In this document: in pieces, positions 1 to 10,413 of the stretch
Layout: each line of letters starts with the position of its first letter
Numbering within the stretch: position 1 is the first letter of the stretch
NCBI RefSeq assembly: GCF_020283565.1
Contig: NC_060061.1
Coordinates: forward strand, 1,798,001-1,862,000
DNA from: Trifolium pratense
Lineage: Eukaryota; Streptophyta; Magnoliopsida; Fabales; Fabaceae
Direction of reading: 5' to 3'
Length of the DNA stretch: 64,000 nt
Made by a program: the position numbers and the translations under genes
The notes under the pieces: model-generated
Database searches by the model: none
What the model was told of the DNA's origin: nothing
Seen by the model: only the letters and a program-made list of their open reading frames with translations

Positions 1-170
1 ACCACTTTTGGAATTGTTTCAGCTCATTCTCATCTTTCTCTCTTTTCTCTATTTTCTTTTCTTTTATTCTTTTGGCTTTTTCTCCAATAACATTACATGC
101 TTCCTTTATCGGATTATCAACTGTATTCTCAATTTTGTTCCAACAAAGACAATTATAGAGAATAACTAAA
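1..170 (-). other. Open frame running off the left edge
   Basis: On the minus strand a frame stays open from about position 170 to the window edge and codes a strongly charged, Lys/Glu-rich, helix-like stretch (for example KIEKREKDENELKQFQKW near the edge). No start codon is visible and the first part merges into an LTR fragment. It could be the end of a coding exon lying mostly outside the window or chance. I do not recognise it. Confidence 0.2.
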
Positions 171-700
171 TAACAATTGAATATATTACAAAGACAATAA
201 AGAGAAAATAACCTTAATGCCCTCAGAGTTCCTTAGCCCTCCTTGTCTCGTCCTTAGAGTTCGCCTAACTCTCTTTGAATATTGGAATAACTCTCAATAA
301 TTCCGAATGAATAATTATGAAGGAGGAGTGCTCGATTTATAATTTTTCATTTGGATTTGAGGTGTATGCTATTTATTGGAGCCATCGTATCCATCGTAGC
401 CACGATGGCTTCAGGAAAAGCCTCATCATGGCCACGATGGGTCATATCGTGGTACAATGAAAGATTTACTTCAGATTTTCTTCAGTTTGTTAACTGCCTT
501 CATCGTGGGTACGATGAATGCGCGCTTTTCTTCATTTTTTGCCCTTTTTTATGTTTTTTTTTTCTTTACTTTTCTTCCTTCTTGGCTAAGTAACTTCGTT
601 TCTCTAGGTATTTGCTTGCATTTAGTCTTCAATTTCTACTAAAACTACTAAAAACTATTCTAAAATACTACTAAAAATATCATATAATTTACTGTCATCA
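171..700 (-). mobile_element. LTR fragment, minus orientation, same family as the solo LTR at 57594-59137
   Basis: Read on the minus strand this begins TGATGACAG at 700 and matches the first ~700 bp of the plus-strand LTR at 57594, including the motif before the TATA-like box (ATTATAAATC, near 340) and the CATCGTGGCCACGATGG-type palindromes at about 380-510. Similarity stops near 170, so this copy is truncated or interrupted. No polypurine tract is seen beside position 700. Confidence 0.7.
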
Positions 701-955
701 ACAAACAATTCTGGGTTTTTTAGCGAACTCACAGATCTGTCTCGCAAACTCAACTTTGGCGAATGAATCAGAGACGATCATTGGCGATGGTGGTTGAAGA
801 GGTACGGTTGTTGTTGTCGGTGGCGTGGAAGCTCGATCGGTTGTTGTGGTGGTTGATGCTGACCAACCGCGAATCCGCCATGGAAGAAAGAAGAAGATGA
901 AGAATTGTTCTTGTTAGGAAATCTGGATTTTGACAATAAATCCTTTTGTTTTGTT

Positions 956-1000
<45 letters not shown>

Positions 1001-1560
1001 GTTTTTGTGCTTATAAAAAAAAGAAATGAAAGAGAGATGATTCTGAGAATTGTTATGGCAAATCTGGATTTTTAGGTTTATGTTCTTCAGATTAGTTTTT
1101 TTTTTTTTTATTTAAATAATAGAAGTTTTTTACGGAAAACTTTTTCTTTTTAATTTTATTAATTGCACATGTCAGTATTTTATTGGTCAGCTCATTACAA
1201 CAATGACACACAATGCGCCACATCAGTATTCCGTTTGAAAAAATTAACAGTAGGACCAATTTTAATAACAGAAAAAGAATTCTAGTATTTTTTTTCACCG
1301 AAAAAAACATAAAAACTATTTTTGACCATTAAAACAAAATATAGGAACTAAAAACATATTTAACCATTCCATTAAAAATGTGCGATAAGGATAAGTGTGG
1401 GGTATGGGGTAAATAAGTTAATGTCTCCAATAAATAGCATACATCTTAACGGATAGTTTCATTCCGTATTCCCTTCTTAAGTTCATAGTGACCCATTTTT
1501 TATTTTTATTTTCAAAGAAAAAGGTTTAAAAACGCGTTCTGAAGAGAAACCCTAAAATTC
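701..1560. other. Non-coding stretch with a 37-base T tract
   Basis: There is no supported gene. The T run at 960-996 may be the tail of a minus-strand retroposon. A short minus-strand frame starts with ATG near 882 (MADSRLVSINHHNNRSSFH...) behind a leader-like sequence and ends after about 38 codons. A motif around GGAAATCTGGATTTT occurs twice (about 915 and 1055). Both look like degraded gene or repeat fragments. Confidence 0.3.
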
Positions 1561-1900
1561 AAGATTTGAGTTACGAAGGTTGTATCTCTCGATCGCATCT
1601 CCAAACCCTAAATCTTGTGTCTCTCGATCATCTCTAAACCCACAAATTTGCGTTCCTCTTCGAAGATTGTTCGGTTTATTTCATTGACGGAATCTTGTTT
1701 TCTTCAAGATAGGGTTCAAATGTGCGTCGAGTTTGGAAAATCAATTTATTCATTTTCTCAGGTAATAGAATTTCGATCTTTTCATTGTAATTTTGAAATT
1801 TTGTTACAAAAGATTTGCCCTTTCGGTTTATATTTGGTACACATGTTTCAATCTTTTTTGTTACAAAAGATTTGCCCCTTCGGTCTGTGAGTGAAAAAAA
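1520..1900 (+). other. 5'-UTR-like CT-rich stretch with AAACCCTAA boxes
   Basis: The sequence has the look of a plant 5' leader: several AAACCCTAA-type boxes, CT-rich text, and an ATG near 1721 opening a short exon-like stretch that ends at a CAG/gtaata donor near 1760. It lies on the same strand as the chimeric pseudogene that begins 1.5 kb downstream and could be its remnant first exon. A ~60-bp direct repeat (ACAAAAGATTTGCCC) is at about 1805-1885. Function is unproven. Confidence 0.25.
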
Positions 1901-2189
1901 TTAATTGGGGGTAGGTATACAAATCTATGAGATTTTTTGTTTTTGCTGGAAAATCCTGTAATATTGTGAAACACGATAAAAATGAAATATTTTTTTTGAA
2001 ACAGTTGGAAGGAACTATATTCATAATGTACAAGTTGGATGATATTTTTTATGTACCAAATGGAATTGTTTACCGTGATTTGAAAGAAAAGTGCTTTAAA
2101 TTTACAGCGCTCTAAATGCATTATGAGCTTTTATGACTTGAATGCAATTACATACTGCGAGATAAAATATGAGCCCAAATTTTGAGACT

Positions 2190-3150
2190 ATTGGCTGCTT
2201 CGATGAGCTGAAAGGAATCGATGAATCAATTATAGAAACTGTTGCTAGTATTTGGAAGTCTCATTAACCATAAATAAACATTATGAACACTTTACTCAGA
2301 ATGTAAAAGTTGCCTGATGCCTTCGATGCGATATCAATATGAATTGAATTTGATTCATTCATAATATAAGGGATGGATTATTGGATGGCTCGATGACCCG
2401 AAAGGAATCAATGAATATTATTTGAGGTATAAATTGATGCTAGTATTTTGATGCCTCATTGACCGTAAAGAAACATTATGAACTCTCTACTCATAATGTA
2501 AAAGTTGCCTAATGCCTTCAATGTGATATTGATATGAATTGAATTTGATTCATTCATAATATAAGGGATGGTTTATTGGATGGCTCGATGACCCGAAAGG
2601 AATCAATGAATATTATTTGTTGTATAAATTGTTGCTGGTATTGGATGCCTCATTGACCGTAAAAAAAAATTATGAACTCCTTACTCATAATGTAAAAGTT
2701 GCATGATGCCTTCAATGCGATATTGATATGAATTGAATTTGATTCATTCATAATATAAAGGATGGATTATTGGATTATTGGATACATCGATGACCTGAAA
2801 GGAATCGGTGAATATTATCTGTTATGTGAAAAATTTGATTCATTCTTAATATAAGAGATGGATTATTGGATGCCTTTGATGACTTGAAAGGAATCAATGT
2901 ATATTATTTGTTACATATAAAATAAAATGTTGCTAGTATATTTTTGGATGTCTCATTGACCGTAAAAAAAAACATTATGAACTCTTTAATCATAATGTAA
3001 AAGTTGCATGATGCCTTCGATGCGATATTGATATGAATTGAATTTGATTCATTCAAAATATAAGGGATGAATTATTGGAATTGGATGTCCCGATGACCTG
3101 AAAAGAATCATTGAATACTATTTGTTATATATACTGCTGCTAAAATTTGG
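2190..3150. repeat. Tandem repeat, ~195-bp unit, about 4.5 copies
   Basis: The landmark AAAGTTGCNTGATGCCTTC recurs at about 2305, 2500, 2694 and 3000. Spacing is ~195 bp, then 306 bp where one unit is followed by a partial one. Each unit carries ATTCATAATATAAGGGATGG and a CGATGACC(C/T)GAAAGGAATC block. Copies differ by scattered substitutions and small indels. There is no coding potential. Confidence 0.85.
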
Positions 3151-3395
3151 ATGCATGACCGTAAAAAAACACGGCGGCGACGGCGTTTGCGACGAAGGTA
3201 CCCGCTGTTCACAATGTCATATGTATATATGACATTGTGAATTTCTTCAATGGTTATAACTAAGGTATATGTTTGATTTTTGGAGCAGAAACTTTGCCTG
3301 TTTGATAATTGTAAGTGAAGAATTTCTTCAATGTTTGTCTATGTTATTATTTATTCACAGTATGAATGGTTGATACTTTTGTTTCCTGAATGCAG

Positions 3396-3507
3396 CTCCG
3401 GTGGTAGATGCCTTTCAGTTGAATATACAGAAAGAGTTGGAGAGGTTGCTAAGAAGCACAGATTAAAGCTTCATATAGATGGAGCTCGTATATTTAATGC
3501 ATCCGTT
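3396..3507 (+). pseudogene. Threonine aldolase exon fragment, copy A
   Basis: One exon bounded by a TGCAG acceptor and a GTGAGT donor codes the threonine aldolase segment SGGRCLSVEYTERVGEV followed by KLHIDGARIFNASV. This is the part of the PLP-dependent low-specificity L-threonine aldolase (plant THA family, Thr to Gly plus acetaldehyde) around the conserved HIDGAR motif. The rest of the ~355-aa enzyme is absent, so this is a gene fragment. The reading frame within the exon is intact. Confidence 0.85.
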
Positions 3508-3699
3508 GTGAGTTTTATTTTTTTTAATCTTACTTATGATATGGTTAATATCCTTACAATTAAGATACATTAGAGATATGCACTTAGCATAAACATGCAA
3601 CAATCTGAGATATACATTAGAGATATACAATTAATATCCTTATAATTCTGCTTATTGAGTGAGATTCTTTGCGGTGAAGCAACAATCTGGAACAAAGGT

Positions 3700-3905
3700 A
3701 ACATTCCACTGTACCGAGAATCTGAGCTTATTGAAGAGAATGCCCTTGGTATAAATTGTGTACGCAATTGACTATGATGTACTTTCTCGTTGCAGCTTTT
3801 TGATATTTATTTTTACTCTTGGTATTAGCAGGAGTAAGAAATGCAGCTCAGAGGACGCTTTTGGATGAGGTCGGTATTCAATTGGGGAGAGCATGAGTGT
3901 ACGAT
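3700..3905 (+). pseudogene. Isopentenyl-diphosphate isomerase exon fragments, copy A
   Basis: Two exon remnants match plant IPP isomerase (type I, IPP to DMAPP, isoprenoid pathway). The first (3700-3750) codes PLYRESELIEENALG. The second, after a TTAGCAG acceptor at 3831, codes GVRNAAQRTLLDEVGI and then jumps to the WGEHE motif in another frame, so a stretch of the enzyme has been deleted. Not functional. Confidence 0.8.
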
Positions 3906-4181
3906 AATTTAATTGGTTCAAAGTTTTATTGCAAGCTGATTTTGTTCTTTAAGTATCCAAACTAGGTTTAGTGCACAATAATTTAGGTTATCCAAACATA
4001 TAATTTTGGTATATGTGACATTGTGAATTTCTTCAATGGTTATAACTAAGGTATATGTTTGATTATTGGAGCAGAAACTTTTCCTGTTTGATAATTGTAA
4101 GTGAAGAATTTCTTCAATGTTTGTCTATGTTATTATTTATTCACAGTATGAATGGTTGATACTTTTGTTTCCTGAATGCAG

Positions 4182-4293
4182 CTCCGGTGGTAGATGCCTT
4201 TCGGTTGAATATACAGAAAGAGTTGGAGAGGTTGCTAAGAAGCACGGATTGAAGCTTCATATAGATGTAGCTCGTATATTTAATGCATCCGTT
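4182..4293 (+). pseudogene. Threonine aldolase exon fragment, copy B
   Basis: Duplicate of the exon at 3396-3507 with the same splice borders. The catalytic-region motif reads HIDVARIFNA here and HIDGARIFNA in copy A, so a normally invariant Gly is replaced by Val. This supports relaxed selection. It belongs to the second unit of the chimeric tandem duplication. Confidence 0.85.
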
Positions 4294-4370
4294 GTGAGTT
4301 TTATTTTTTTAGTCTTACTTATGATATGGTTAATATCCTTACAATTAAGATACATTAGAGATATGCACTT

Positions 4371-5183
4371 TTTTTTTTTTTTGAACAAGCCAAAATGAGA
4401 TATATATATTAACCAAATCAGTCTCCCTGGCACAAGACGTACCAAGATAGACTACAAAAGTTTACAAGAAGAAATAAAAAGCAAAACAATAACAACAGTC
4501 AAACAAGGCCCAAACAAAGTCGAGGACTAGACCACCAACTGTGGTAGTTTAAAGCTAACGTAATGCTCGTCGACTTCAACCACCTAAATGAAAACAGCTT
4601 GATCTTGTCCATCAAAATATGGGGCGTATCTGCTGAGCCTCTGAACAATCGGTGATTTCTCTCCGTCCATACAACCCAAACACAAGCAAGCCAAATGAGC
4701 TGTAGGAAAGAACGACGCGCTCGAGATCCACCTGCTGAAGATGTGAACTGAATAAAGTGATCACGCAAAGAAACAAAATCCACCAAAGGAATGCCAATCC
4801 ACGACCGAACTAAATCCCACAAAGATCCAACAAAACCGCAAGATATGAATAAATGATGAGCCGACTCAGCTTCACCACATCCAAAAACACACATGTGAGC
4901 TGTAGGAGATAAAATCCGTCGAGTAACTAGATTCACTCTCGTGGGCAGCCTGTCTCGCAATAAACGCCACGCAAGAATGGATACCTTCAAAGGAACCTGC
5001 GGGTGCCAAATGAGATTATCCGCAACTTCCATAGTGACCAAAGCATGAGATATCAAGAGCTGGTAAGCTCCCCTAACATTATAACCAGTGTCAGGATCGG
5101 GATGCCACTGCCACCTGTCTACAGAAAAGGCCTGCAAAGAAATGTTAGAAAGTAAAGACTGACAATCCCCCAACATCTCCTCC
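4371..5183 (-). mobile_element. 5'-truncated LINE, 3' end of ORF2 (zf-RVT region)
   Basis: A minus-strand insertion of 813 bp. Its poly(A) tail appears as the T run at 4371-4382. The frame down to 4499 codes the cysteine/histidine-rich tail typical of plant LINE ORF2 (zf-RVT), with APILAWRLLRDRLPTR-like text, CVFGCGEAESAHHLFISC, and WVVWTERNHRLF. It is flanked by an exact 8-bp target duplication ATGCACTT (4363-4370 and 5184-5191). The empty site is kept in unit A near 3579, which proves insertion after the tandem duplication. The frame extends upstream to 5236 only by chance read-through into host sequence. Confidence 0.93.
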
Positions 5184-5299
5184 ATGCACTTAGCATAAAC
5201 ATGCAACAATCTGAGATATACATTAGAGATATACAATTAATATCCTTAGAATTCTGTTTATTGAGTGAGATACTTTTTGGTGAAGCAACGATCTGGAAC

Positions 5300-5905
5300 A
5301 AAGGTAACATTCCACTGTACCGAGAACCTGAGCTTATTGAAGAGAATGCCCTTGGTATAAATTGTGTACGCAATTGACTATGATGTACTTTCTCGTTGCA
5401 GCTTTTTGATATTTATTTTTACTCTTGGTATTAGCAGGAGTAAGAAATGCAGCTCAGAGGAAGCTTTTGGATGAGGTCGGTATTCAATTGGGGAGAGCAT
5501 GAGTGTACGATAATTTAATTGGTTCAAAGTTTTATTGCAAGCTGATTTTGTTCTTTAAGCATCCAAACTAGGTTTAGTGCACAATAATTTAGGTTATCCA
5601 AACATATAATTTTGGATATACACCATTAATAGCTCTCCCAATCAACTAATCCTATTTGACTTAACTTTTTCCCCTACTTGACTGCAGTGGATTATTTGCT
5701 GATGAAGTGGCATATATCAAATATGTGAACTGTGATCAGTTGAAGGAGCTGTTAAGGAAAGCTGACACAGGTGAGGAAGGTATAAAGTTGTCCCCTTGGT
5801 TCAGACTAGTTGTGGGCAATTTCTTATTTAAATTAAATTGTCCATCTTGACCAAGGGACCCTTGGGGAGGTCATTGACATGAAGACAATTCACAAGTTGA
5901 CATAA
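5300..5905 (+). pseudogene. Isopentenyl-diphosphate isomerase pseudogene, copy B and C-terminal exons
   Basis: After the same PLYREPELIEENALG and GVRNAAQRKLLDEVGI exon remnants as in copy A, a TGCAG acceptor near 5687 leads into a C-terminal part: DEVAYIKYVNCDQLKELLRK, then KLSPWFRLVVGNFLFK, and finally GTLGEVIDMKTIHKLT with a TAA stop at 5903-5905. This is the normal C-terminus of plant IPP isomerase. Frame jumps and missing internal sequence (between LDYLL and DEVA, and before the final segment) show it is broken. It shares a chimeric unit with threonine aldolase exons, which suggests transposon-mediated gene fragment capture. Confidence 0.85.
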
Positions 5906-6134
5906 AATCAGATATCTGCAGCATGCTATTAAGGATTGATATTTTCTGAGCAAATGACATAAAATTTTCAGACTAGTTGTGGGCAATTTCTTATTTAAAT
6001 TAAATTGTCCATCTTGACCAAGGGACCCTTGGGGAGGTCATTGACATGAAGACAATTCACAAGTTGACATAAAATCAGATATCTGCAGCATGCTATTAAG
6101 GATTGATATTTTCTGAGCAAATGACATAAAATTG
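5801..6134. repeat. 167-bp tandem duplication of the isomerase 3' end
   Basis: The stretch starting TCAGACTAGTTGTGGGC at 5801 is repeated almost unchanged from 5968. It includes the final isomerase codons and stop, so the C-terminus occurs twice. Confidence 0.9.
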
Positions 6135-6220
6135 GACCTAGTTGAGGTGAGTTTTTGAAGGGGTGTCCAGTACTCCAGTATGATATCATCGTTCCTTTCT
6201 GTTGTTTAATAATATAGGCA

Positions 6221-6560
6221 GAACATTAGGGCCTGGGTGTATCTTATAATTAGGAGAAAGTTTTGTTGTCAAGTTTAGGATTTTGAGCTGTGTGCAAATG
6301 TTCAATAATAAACTATTTAAATTTGGTCACTTAAAGTTAAAGGTGTATCACGGCTTGAATATTAAGCATACATAAAATATCAGAAAGGGAGAACATTAGG
6401 GCCTGGGTGTATCTTATAATTAGCAGAAAGTTTTGTTGTCAAGTTTAGGATTTTGAGCTGTGTGCAAATGTTCAATAATAAACTATTTAAATTTGGTCAC
6501 TTAAAGTTAAAGGTGTATCACGGCTTGAATCTTAAGCATACATAAAATATCACACTAAAT
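6221..6560. repeat. 170-bp tandem duplication
   Basis: The block starting GAACATTAGGGCCTGGGTG at 6221 recurs at 6391 with only a few differences (for example TTAGGAGAAAG versus TTAGCAGAAAG). No coding content. Together with the duplications just upstream it makes 3.2-6.6 kb unusually rich in nested tandem duplication. Confidence 0.9.
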
Positions 6561-7330
6561 AAGCATCTATTGCATCTAAGAATAATCATTATAATCATTT
6601 TTTAGACATCATATAGCACCTAGATGATAATTAATGATGTATCTATTTTCACCTTATTTGCATTGGTATTAATCAATTGATACCAATGGAATAAAACTTA
6701 TTCATGCCTCAAAATCAATTTTTTATTTCTCTTTGGTTTGGTAGGCTGTTAGATTGCTCGTAGAAGCCTACACCAAAGAGAAAATTCAAGTATCTTAACT
6801 TCCTTTTATCATGGAATGTGCTTCTTTAAGAAGGCATGTCTTCATCTTGAACTATGATTTCATTTTCTCTACTTTGATTGTAGGTGAAAACCAAACTTTT
6901 GACTTTCTTTGAACTAATAGTTGAAGGAAAATGTTAGAACTAAGGAACATTTGGATTTTGAGTTTCTTTGAATTTCTGTTATTTTGATACTATAAATTTA
7001 TTTGCAGGTGTGAACTGATACTACATGTGTTTGAGTGATTTACTTGGACTTGGTGGTGGGGGTAATTTTGATTTATGCTCAGATGGATATTCGTAAGTAT
7101 TGTTCTAATCTAATGCAGCTTAGCATCTTTTATTACATTTTACTAATATTTGAAGTACTACTTCTAGGATTTTTCTTGACTTAATCATTTAATGTTACTG
7201 CTGTCTTGTTGTTTAGTCCTCGTTAGACTTGGGAGTTGTCTATCCACGAGATTTTGTTTATTGAACTGTGTTTTAATTTCTATGGTTTTCAAATATATCT
7301 GTATGATTACACCTAAAGAAACGAGGTTTG
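6561..7330. other. Non-coding; contains one short hairpin
   Basis: No supported gene. The only structure seen is an inverted repeat at 6727-6747 and 6765-6782 (arms around CTCTTTGGT and GTAGGCT, 18 pairs with a 3-nt bulge, 17-nt loop). Confidence 0.4.
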
Positions 7331-7332
7331 TC

Positions 7333-8020
7333 TTACACTGCTGAAATGTTCAGAAGAGTATCATCCATCCGTTTTTCATCCTTCTCTTCATTATATTCTT
7401 CTTCAGCCATTATCAGGACTTGTAACTGTTTGCTTGGACATTTATGACCTGGACCAAATTTTTCGTCACACCGGAAACATAATCCTTTTAACCTTTTATC
7501 TTGCAACTCTGCGTCAGTCAATTTCTTGAATATTTGGCCCTTAACCGCCTCAGAAGTTTTTGAACTATTCCTCTCCCACGGAACTTCCAAGTTCCAACCA
7601 TAGATTGGGTTGTTTGAACTTGAGTTTTCTTCTCTGGCTCCAAAGTTATAGTTTTGGAATTATTGAAAGTTCTCGTTGATCTTCCAATTGAACCTGTTTC
7701 AATACTCCCTTTTGTTAATAACATATTTTTCTCATCCACTTGTTAAGCATAATCCATCAAATCAGTTAATCTTTCTACAGGGTGGAGTTTGAGTTCAGCC
7801 CTTTTCACATCCTTGAGTCCATTTAAGGAAATTCCTTTCAAATACGCTGGTTCAGTGCATTTTAGGGGTCCCGCATATAATTCAAACTGCTCTCAATATT
7901 CTTTTACGTTTCCCGTTTGTGTGAGACTTGACAATAATTCATAAGGACTTTGAATCATTGAAGGTTGGAACCTTATACGGACAGCGGTTCAAAATCCTCC
8001 CAACTTGGGTTTTGGAAAGA
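7333..8020 (-). pseudogene. Chromovirus gag, C-terminal half
   Basis: Minus-strand frames code a Ty3/gypsy chromovirus Gag: the region after the LTR insertion site begins NPSWEDFEPL, continues through QFELYAG and LKLHPVERLTDLMDYAQ-like text, and ends in a zinc knuckle (CFRCDEKFGPGHKC) followed by an acidic stretch. Stops and frame changes near 7740 and 7900 show it is dead. Gag binds RNA and builds the virus-like particle. Its N-terminal half is found next to both LTR copies (8529-8664 and 21152-21812). Confidence 0.85.
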
Positions 8021-8024
8021 AAAC

Positions 8025-8528
8025 TGATACGAACCAAATCTCAACATAGGAATTAACGCAACAATTTAGATGTAAAGATGAAAGAGTGGCTGTTTATTAA
8101 TACTCCCTCCGGCCTCATTTGTAAGCAAAATTAGCTTTTTTAGATTCATTGGAGAATTGATGTATTTAGTCTAAAATATGGACCAAATACATCACTTTTT
8201 CAAAGAATCTAAAAAAGTTACTTTTGCTTACATATGAGGCCGGAGGGAGTATTAATCAAGAGGGAATTACAGAGAAGGAATAATCCTTGACTGACACAGA
8301 GCGTAGCTTCCTTGTAAGAATAAACTAACCATAAACCAAGGAATGCCACATCATTCGCACTCTACGCCATATAATAAAACGGTTACAGCCATAAACCAAG
8401 GAATGCCACATCATTCGCACCTCAATGATTGCTGACTCCCAACATTCCTCACCCTTCTAGAATAAACTAACCATTTCTTGGCCCCACCCTGCTGACTGTG
8501 TACCAAATAATTAGCTGCACCCCTATCA
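8025..8528 (-). mobile_element. Solo-like LTR inserted in chromovirus gag (copy 1)
   Basis: Read on the minus strand it starts TGATAGGGGTG (8528) and ends GTTCGTATCA (8025), with TGATA/TATCA inverted termini. Gag sequence flanks it on both sides and becomes continuous if it and one flank repeat are removed. The flanks are ATTTT and GTTTT, a 5-bp target duplication with one difference. Length is 504 bp including a 147-bp MITE. A second copy with the same 5' flank is at 20778-21151. A ~30-bp segment (AATGCCACATCATTCGCAC) is duplicated inside this copy. Confidence 0.85.
8103..8249. mobile_element. Stowaway-like MITE inside the LTR
   Basis: 147 bp with terminal inverted repeats CTCCCTCCGGCCTCAT/ATGAGGCCGGAGGGAG and TA on each side. 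The homologous LTR at 20.8-21.2 kb lacks it and shows a single TA at the same point, so both the ends and the TA duplication are certain. Non-coding, mobilised in trans by a Tc1/mariner transposase. Confidence 0.95.
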
Positions 8529-8664
8529 AAAATTCCCACCGTTGGTACCAAGCAAGAGCCTTTCCTTCCATCGCTGCCATCACTGCTTGCAATTTTTTCC
8601 TTTCATTCATCCTTTTCAATTGAAAATAGCGATCCACTTTGTTTAACCACCCGTAGGCATCAGC
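8529..8664 (-). pseudogene. Chromovirus gag N-terminal fragment fused behind integrase
   Basis: Codes AYGWLNKVDRYFQLKRMNE and GKALAWYQRWEF, the same Gag segment as at 21.2 kb. It is joined in frame, at a Ser-Ala-Asp junction near 8664, to the C-terminal part of an integrase/chromodomain. This order (pol end, then gag) is not that of a normal element and marks a recombination or deletion junction. Confidence 0.8.
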
Positions 8665-9556
8665 ACTCTTTCCTTTCCATTTAACTAATATCTGCTGAAC
8701 TTCTTCTCCATGTTGCTCCACAGCACGAGAAGCTAACACCTGCTCAAGTTCAATCAGATCAGTACCATCTCTAGTTAGATTCTCCGGCAACTGCTCCTCC
8801 ACTTGATACTCTCCGACAGCTTTTTTAAGTAGCGAAACATGAAAAACTGGATGTACTTTTGATTCAACAGGGAGTTTAACCTTATAAGCTATAACTCCTA
8901 TCCTTTCTAGCCACAACTGATTGCTGATGATGTGCTCTCAATTTTACAAACACCCACTTTCCAACTTCAAAACTCCTATCCTTTCTCTTCTTGTCTGCCA
9001 GCCCTTTCATACGCTCCTGTGCACGCGATAAGTGGTCGCACGCGATAAGTGGTCACGTAACTGCTTCAATGCTTCATCCCTCTCAATCAATTCCCTTTGT
9101 ACTGTCTCCACCCTTGTATCTCCCAGTCCCCAACGTGTGATGGTGGGTGGTGCTCAGCCATAAACTACTTCAAACGGAGTGCGTCCTGCAGTTGCGTGAT
9201 AGGAAGTGTTGAACCAGTATTACGCCCAATGAACCCATAAACATCCATGTCTTGGGTTGGTCAGCAAGAAAGCACCTCAAATAGGTTTCTAAACAGCGAT
9301 TGACAACCTCAGTTTGACCATCTGACTCCGGATGATACGCAGAACTCATCTTTAAATGTGTTCCCTGCAGTTTGAACAACTCTCTCCAAAAGTGACTCAC
9401 AAAAATTGGGTCCTTGTCACTTACAAAGGAAGCTGGAATTCCATGTAAACGAACCACCGCCTTAGTAAACACTTCAGCAACGGTTCGAGCTGTGTAAGGA
9501 TACTTGAGAGGAATAAAATGACAATAATTTGATTGCCTATCCACCACCACCAAGGG
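8665..9556 (-). pseudogene. Chromovirus integrase core and C-terminal domain
   Basis: From 9556 downward: integrase core with the DDE residues in [22 protein letters not shown] and [14 protein letters not shown], then a degenerate region with frame breaks (about 9170-8930), then HPVFHVSLLKKAVG and a chromodomain-like end (QQILVKWKGK). The chromodomain targets insertion to marked chromatin. The frame is interrupted, so it is inactive. The matching zinc-binding part of integrase is 9.3 kb away at 18.87-19.09 kb. Confidence 0.85.
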
Positions 9557-9879
9557 AGTTATTACTATTTTATTTTATTTTTGAGGAGCAAGCAAAGGAA
9601 GGAGTTATATATTTAAAGGTTTCTTTAGTGATTGTTTTGAGGTCTAGAAAAACTTTTGGAAGACCTAAGCGATTCTCATAACTAGATTGTTTAGATCTTC
9701 TATGTATTTGTTCCATTTATAGTGAAGAAGAAAAGGTTTATCAATATTTACGACTTCTTCCACAATCCACATTGGTATTTAGGATTTCCTCAATCCTCAC
9801 CTAATCACCCAATAGTCATTATCATGCTAAAGATTTGTATGGATTATGGTAAATATTTTATTTTATTTTCTATTTGCAG
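9557..9879. other. No gene seen
   Basis: AT-rich spacer between the integrase breakpoint and the transporter pseudogene. No open frame, repeat end or promoter could be supported. Confidence 0.3.
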
Positions 9880-10413
9880 AAATTAGATTTCAAGTTTCCA
9901 CTATCAGTATCATGTGTCCACTTTATCATCTCAGCCATTAGAGCATATGTAGTAATTAAGGTGCTGAAGCTTAAACCACTGATAATTGTTGACCCTGAAG
10001 ATCGTTTGAAAAGAATCTTTCCGATGTCATTGGTGTTCTGTATTAACATAGTGCTGGGGAATGCATACGATACATTCATGTTTCGTTTATGCAGACAATA
10101 AAGTCATTAACACCTGCAACCACAGGTAAGGTTCGATAAAAGGTTTCGTAACAGTTAATGTTTTACTTTAGGATATTTTCATCTGATTCCGGTGAACTTG
10201 CACAGTTGTTTTGCAATGGCTAGTGTGGAGGAAGCATTTTGACTGGCGTATTTGAGCCTCTCTTATACCCATTGTTGGAGGGATTCTTCTCACATCTGTT
10301 ACAGAGATGAGCTTTAATATGTTGGGATTTTGTGCTGCCTTATTCGACTGTTTGGCTACATCTACAAAGACTATCATTGCAGAATCTCTTCTCCATGGAT
10401 ACAAATTTGACAG
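9880..10413 (+). pseudogene. UDP-sugar transporter (URGT-like) pseudogene fragment
   Basis: Two exons of a plant Golgi nucleotide-sugar transporter of the NST/TPT family (closest in memory to the UDP-rhamnose/UDP-galactose URGT group). Exon 9880-10125 codes KLDFKFPLSVSCVHFI and IFPMSLVFCINIVLGN, then loses a few bases and shifts frame before SFMQTIKSLTPATT. Exon 10206-10413 codes VVLQWLVWRKHFDWRI, a TGA where the family has Trp, then SLIPIVGGILLTSVTEMSFN and ESLLHGYKFD. Splice borders are preserved, so it is a genomic and not a reverse-transcribed copy. First and last exons are missing. Confidence 0.88.

Larger units (their letters stand above)
3228..5615 (+). repeat. Tandem duplication of a ~0.78-kb chimeric gene fragment
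   Basis: Unit A (3228-4008) and unit B (4009-5615) align along their whole length. Both begin at a TATATGACATTGTG-like motif and end at CATATAATTTTGG. Unit B is longer only because a LINE tail (4371-5183 plus an 8-bp target duplication) sits in it. Each unit holds one threonine aldolase exon and two isopentenyl-diphosphate isomerase exons, so the gene chimera predates the duplication. Confidence 0.9.

Noticed and set aside
2190..3150. CRISPR-like array
   Set aside because: The units are contiguous 195-bp tandem repeats with no spacers, in a plant genome.
5184..5236. Start of the 245-aa LINE frame
   Set aside because: The first 18 codons are host sequence beyond the target duplication; the LINE is 5'-truncated at 5183.
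8436..8460. AGAAGGGTGAGGAA before TGTTGGGAG read as a polypurine tract and LTR start
   Set aside because: The homologous sequence on both sides of this point is shared by the copy at 21.1 kb, and TGATA/TATCA ends with a target duplication in gag fit better. The block lies inside the LTR.
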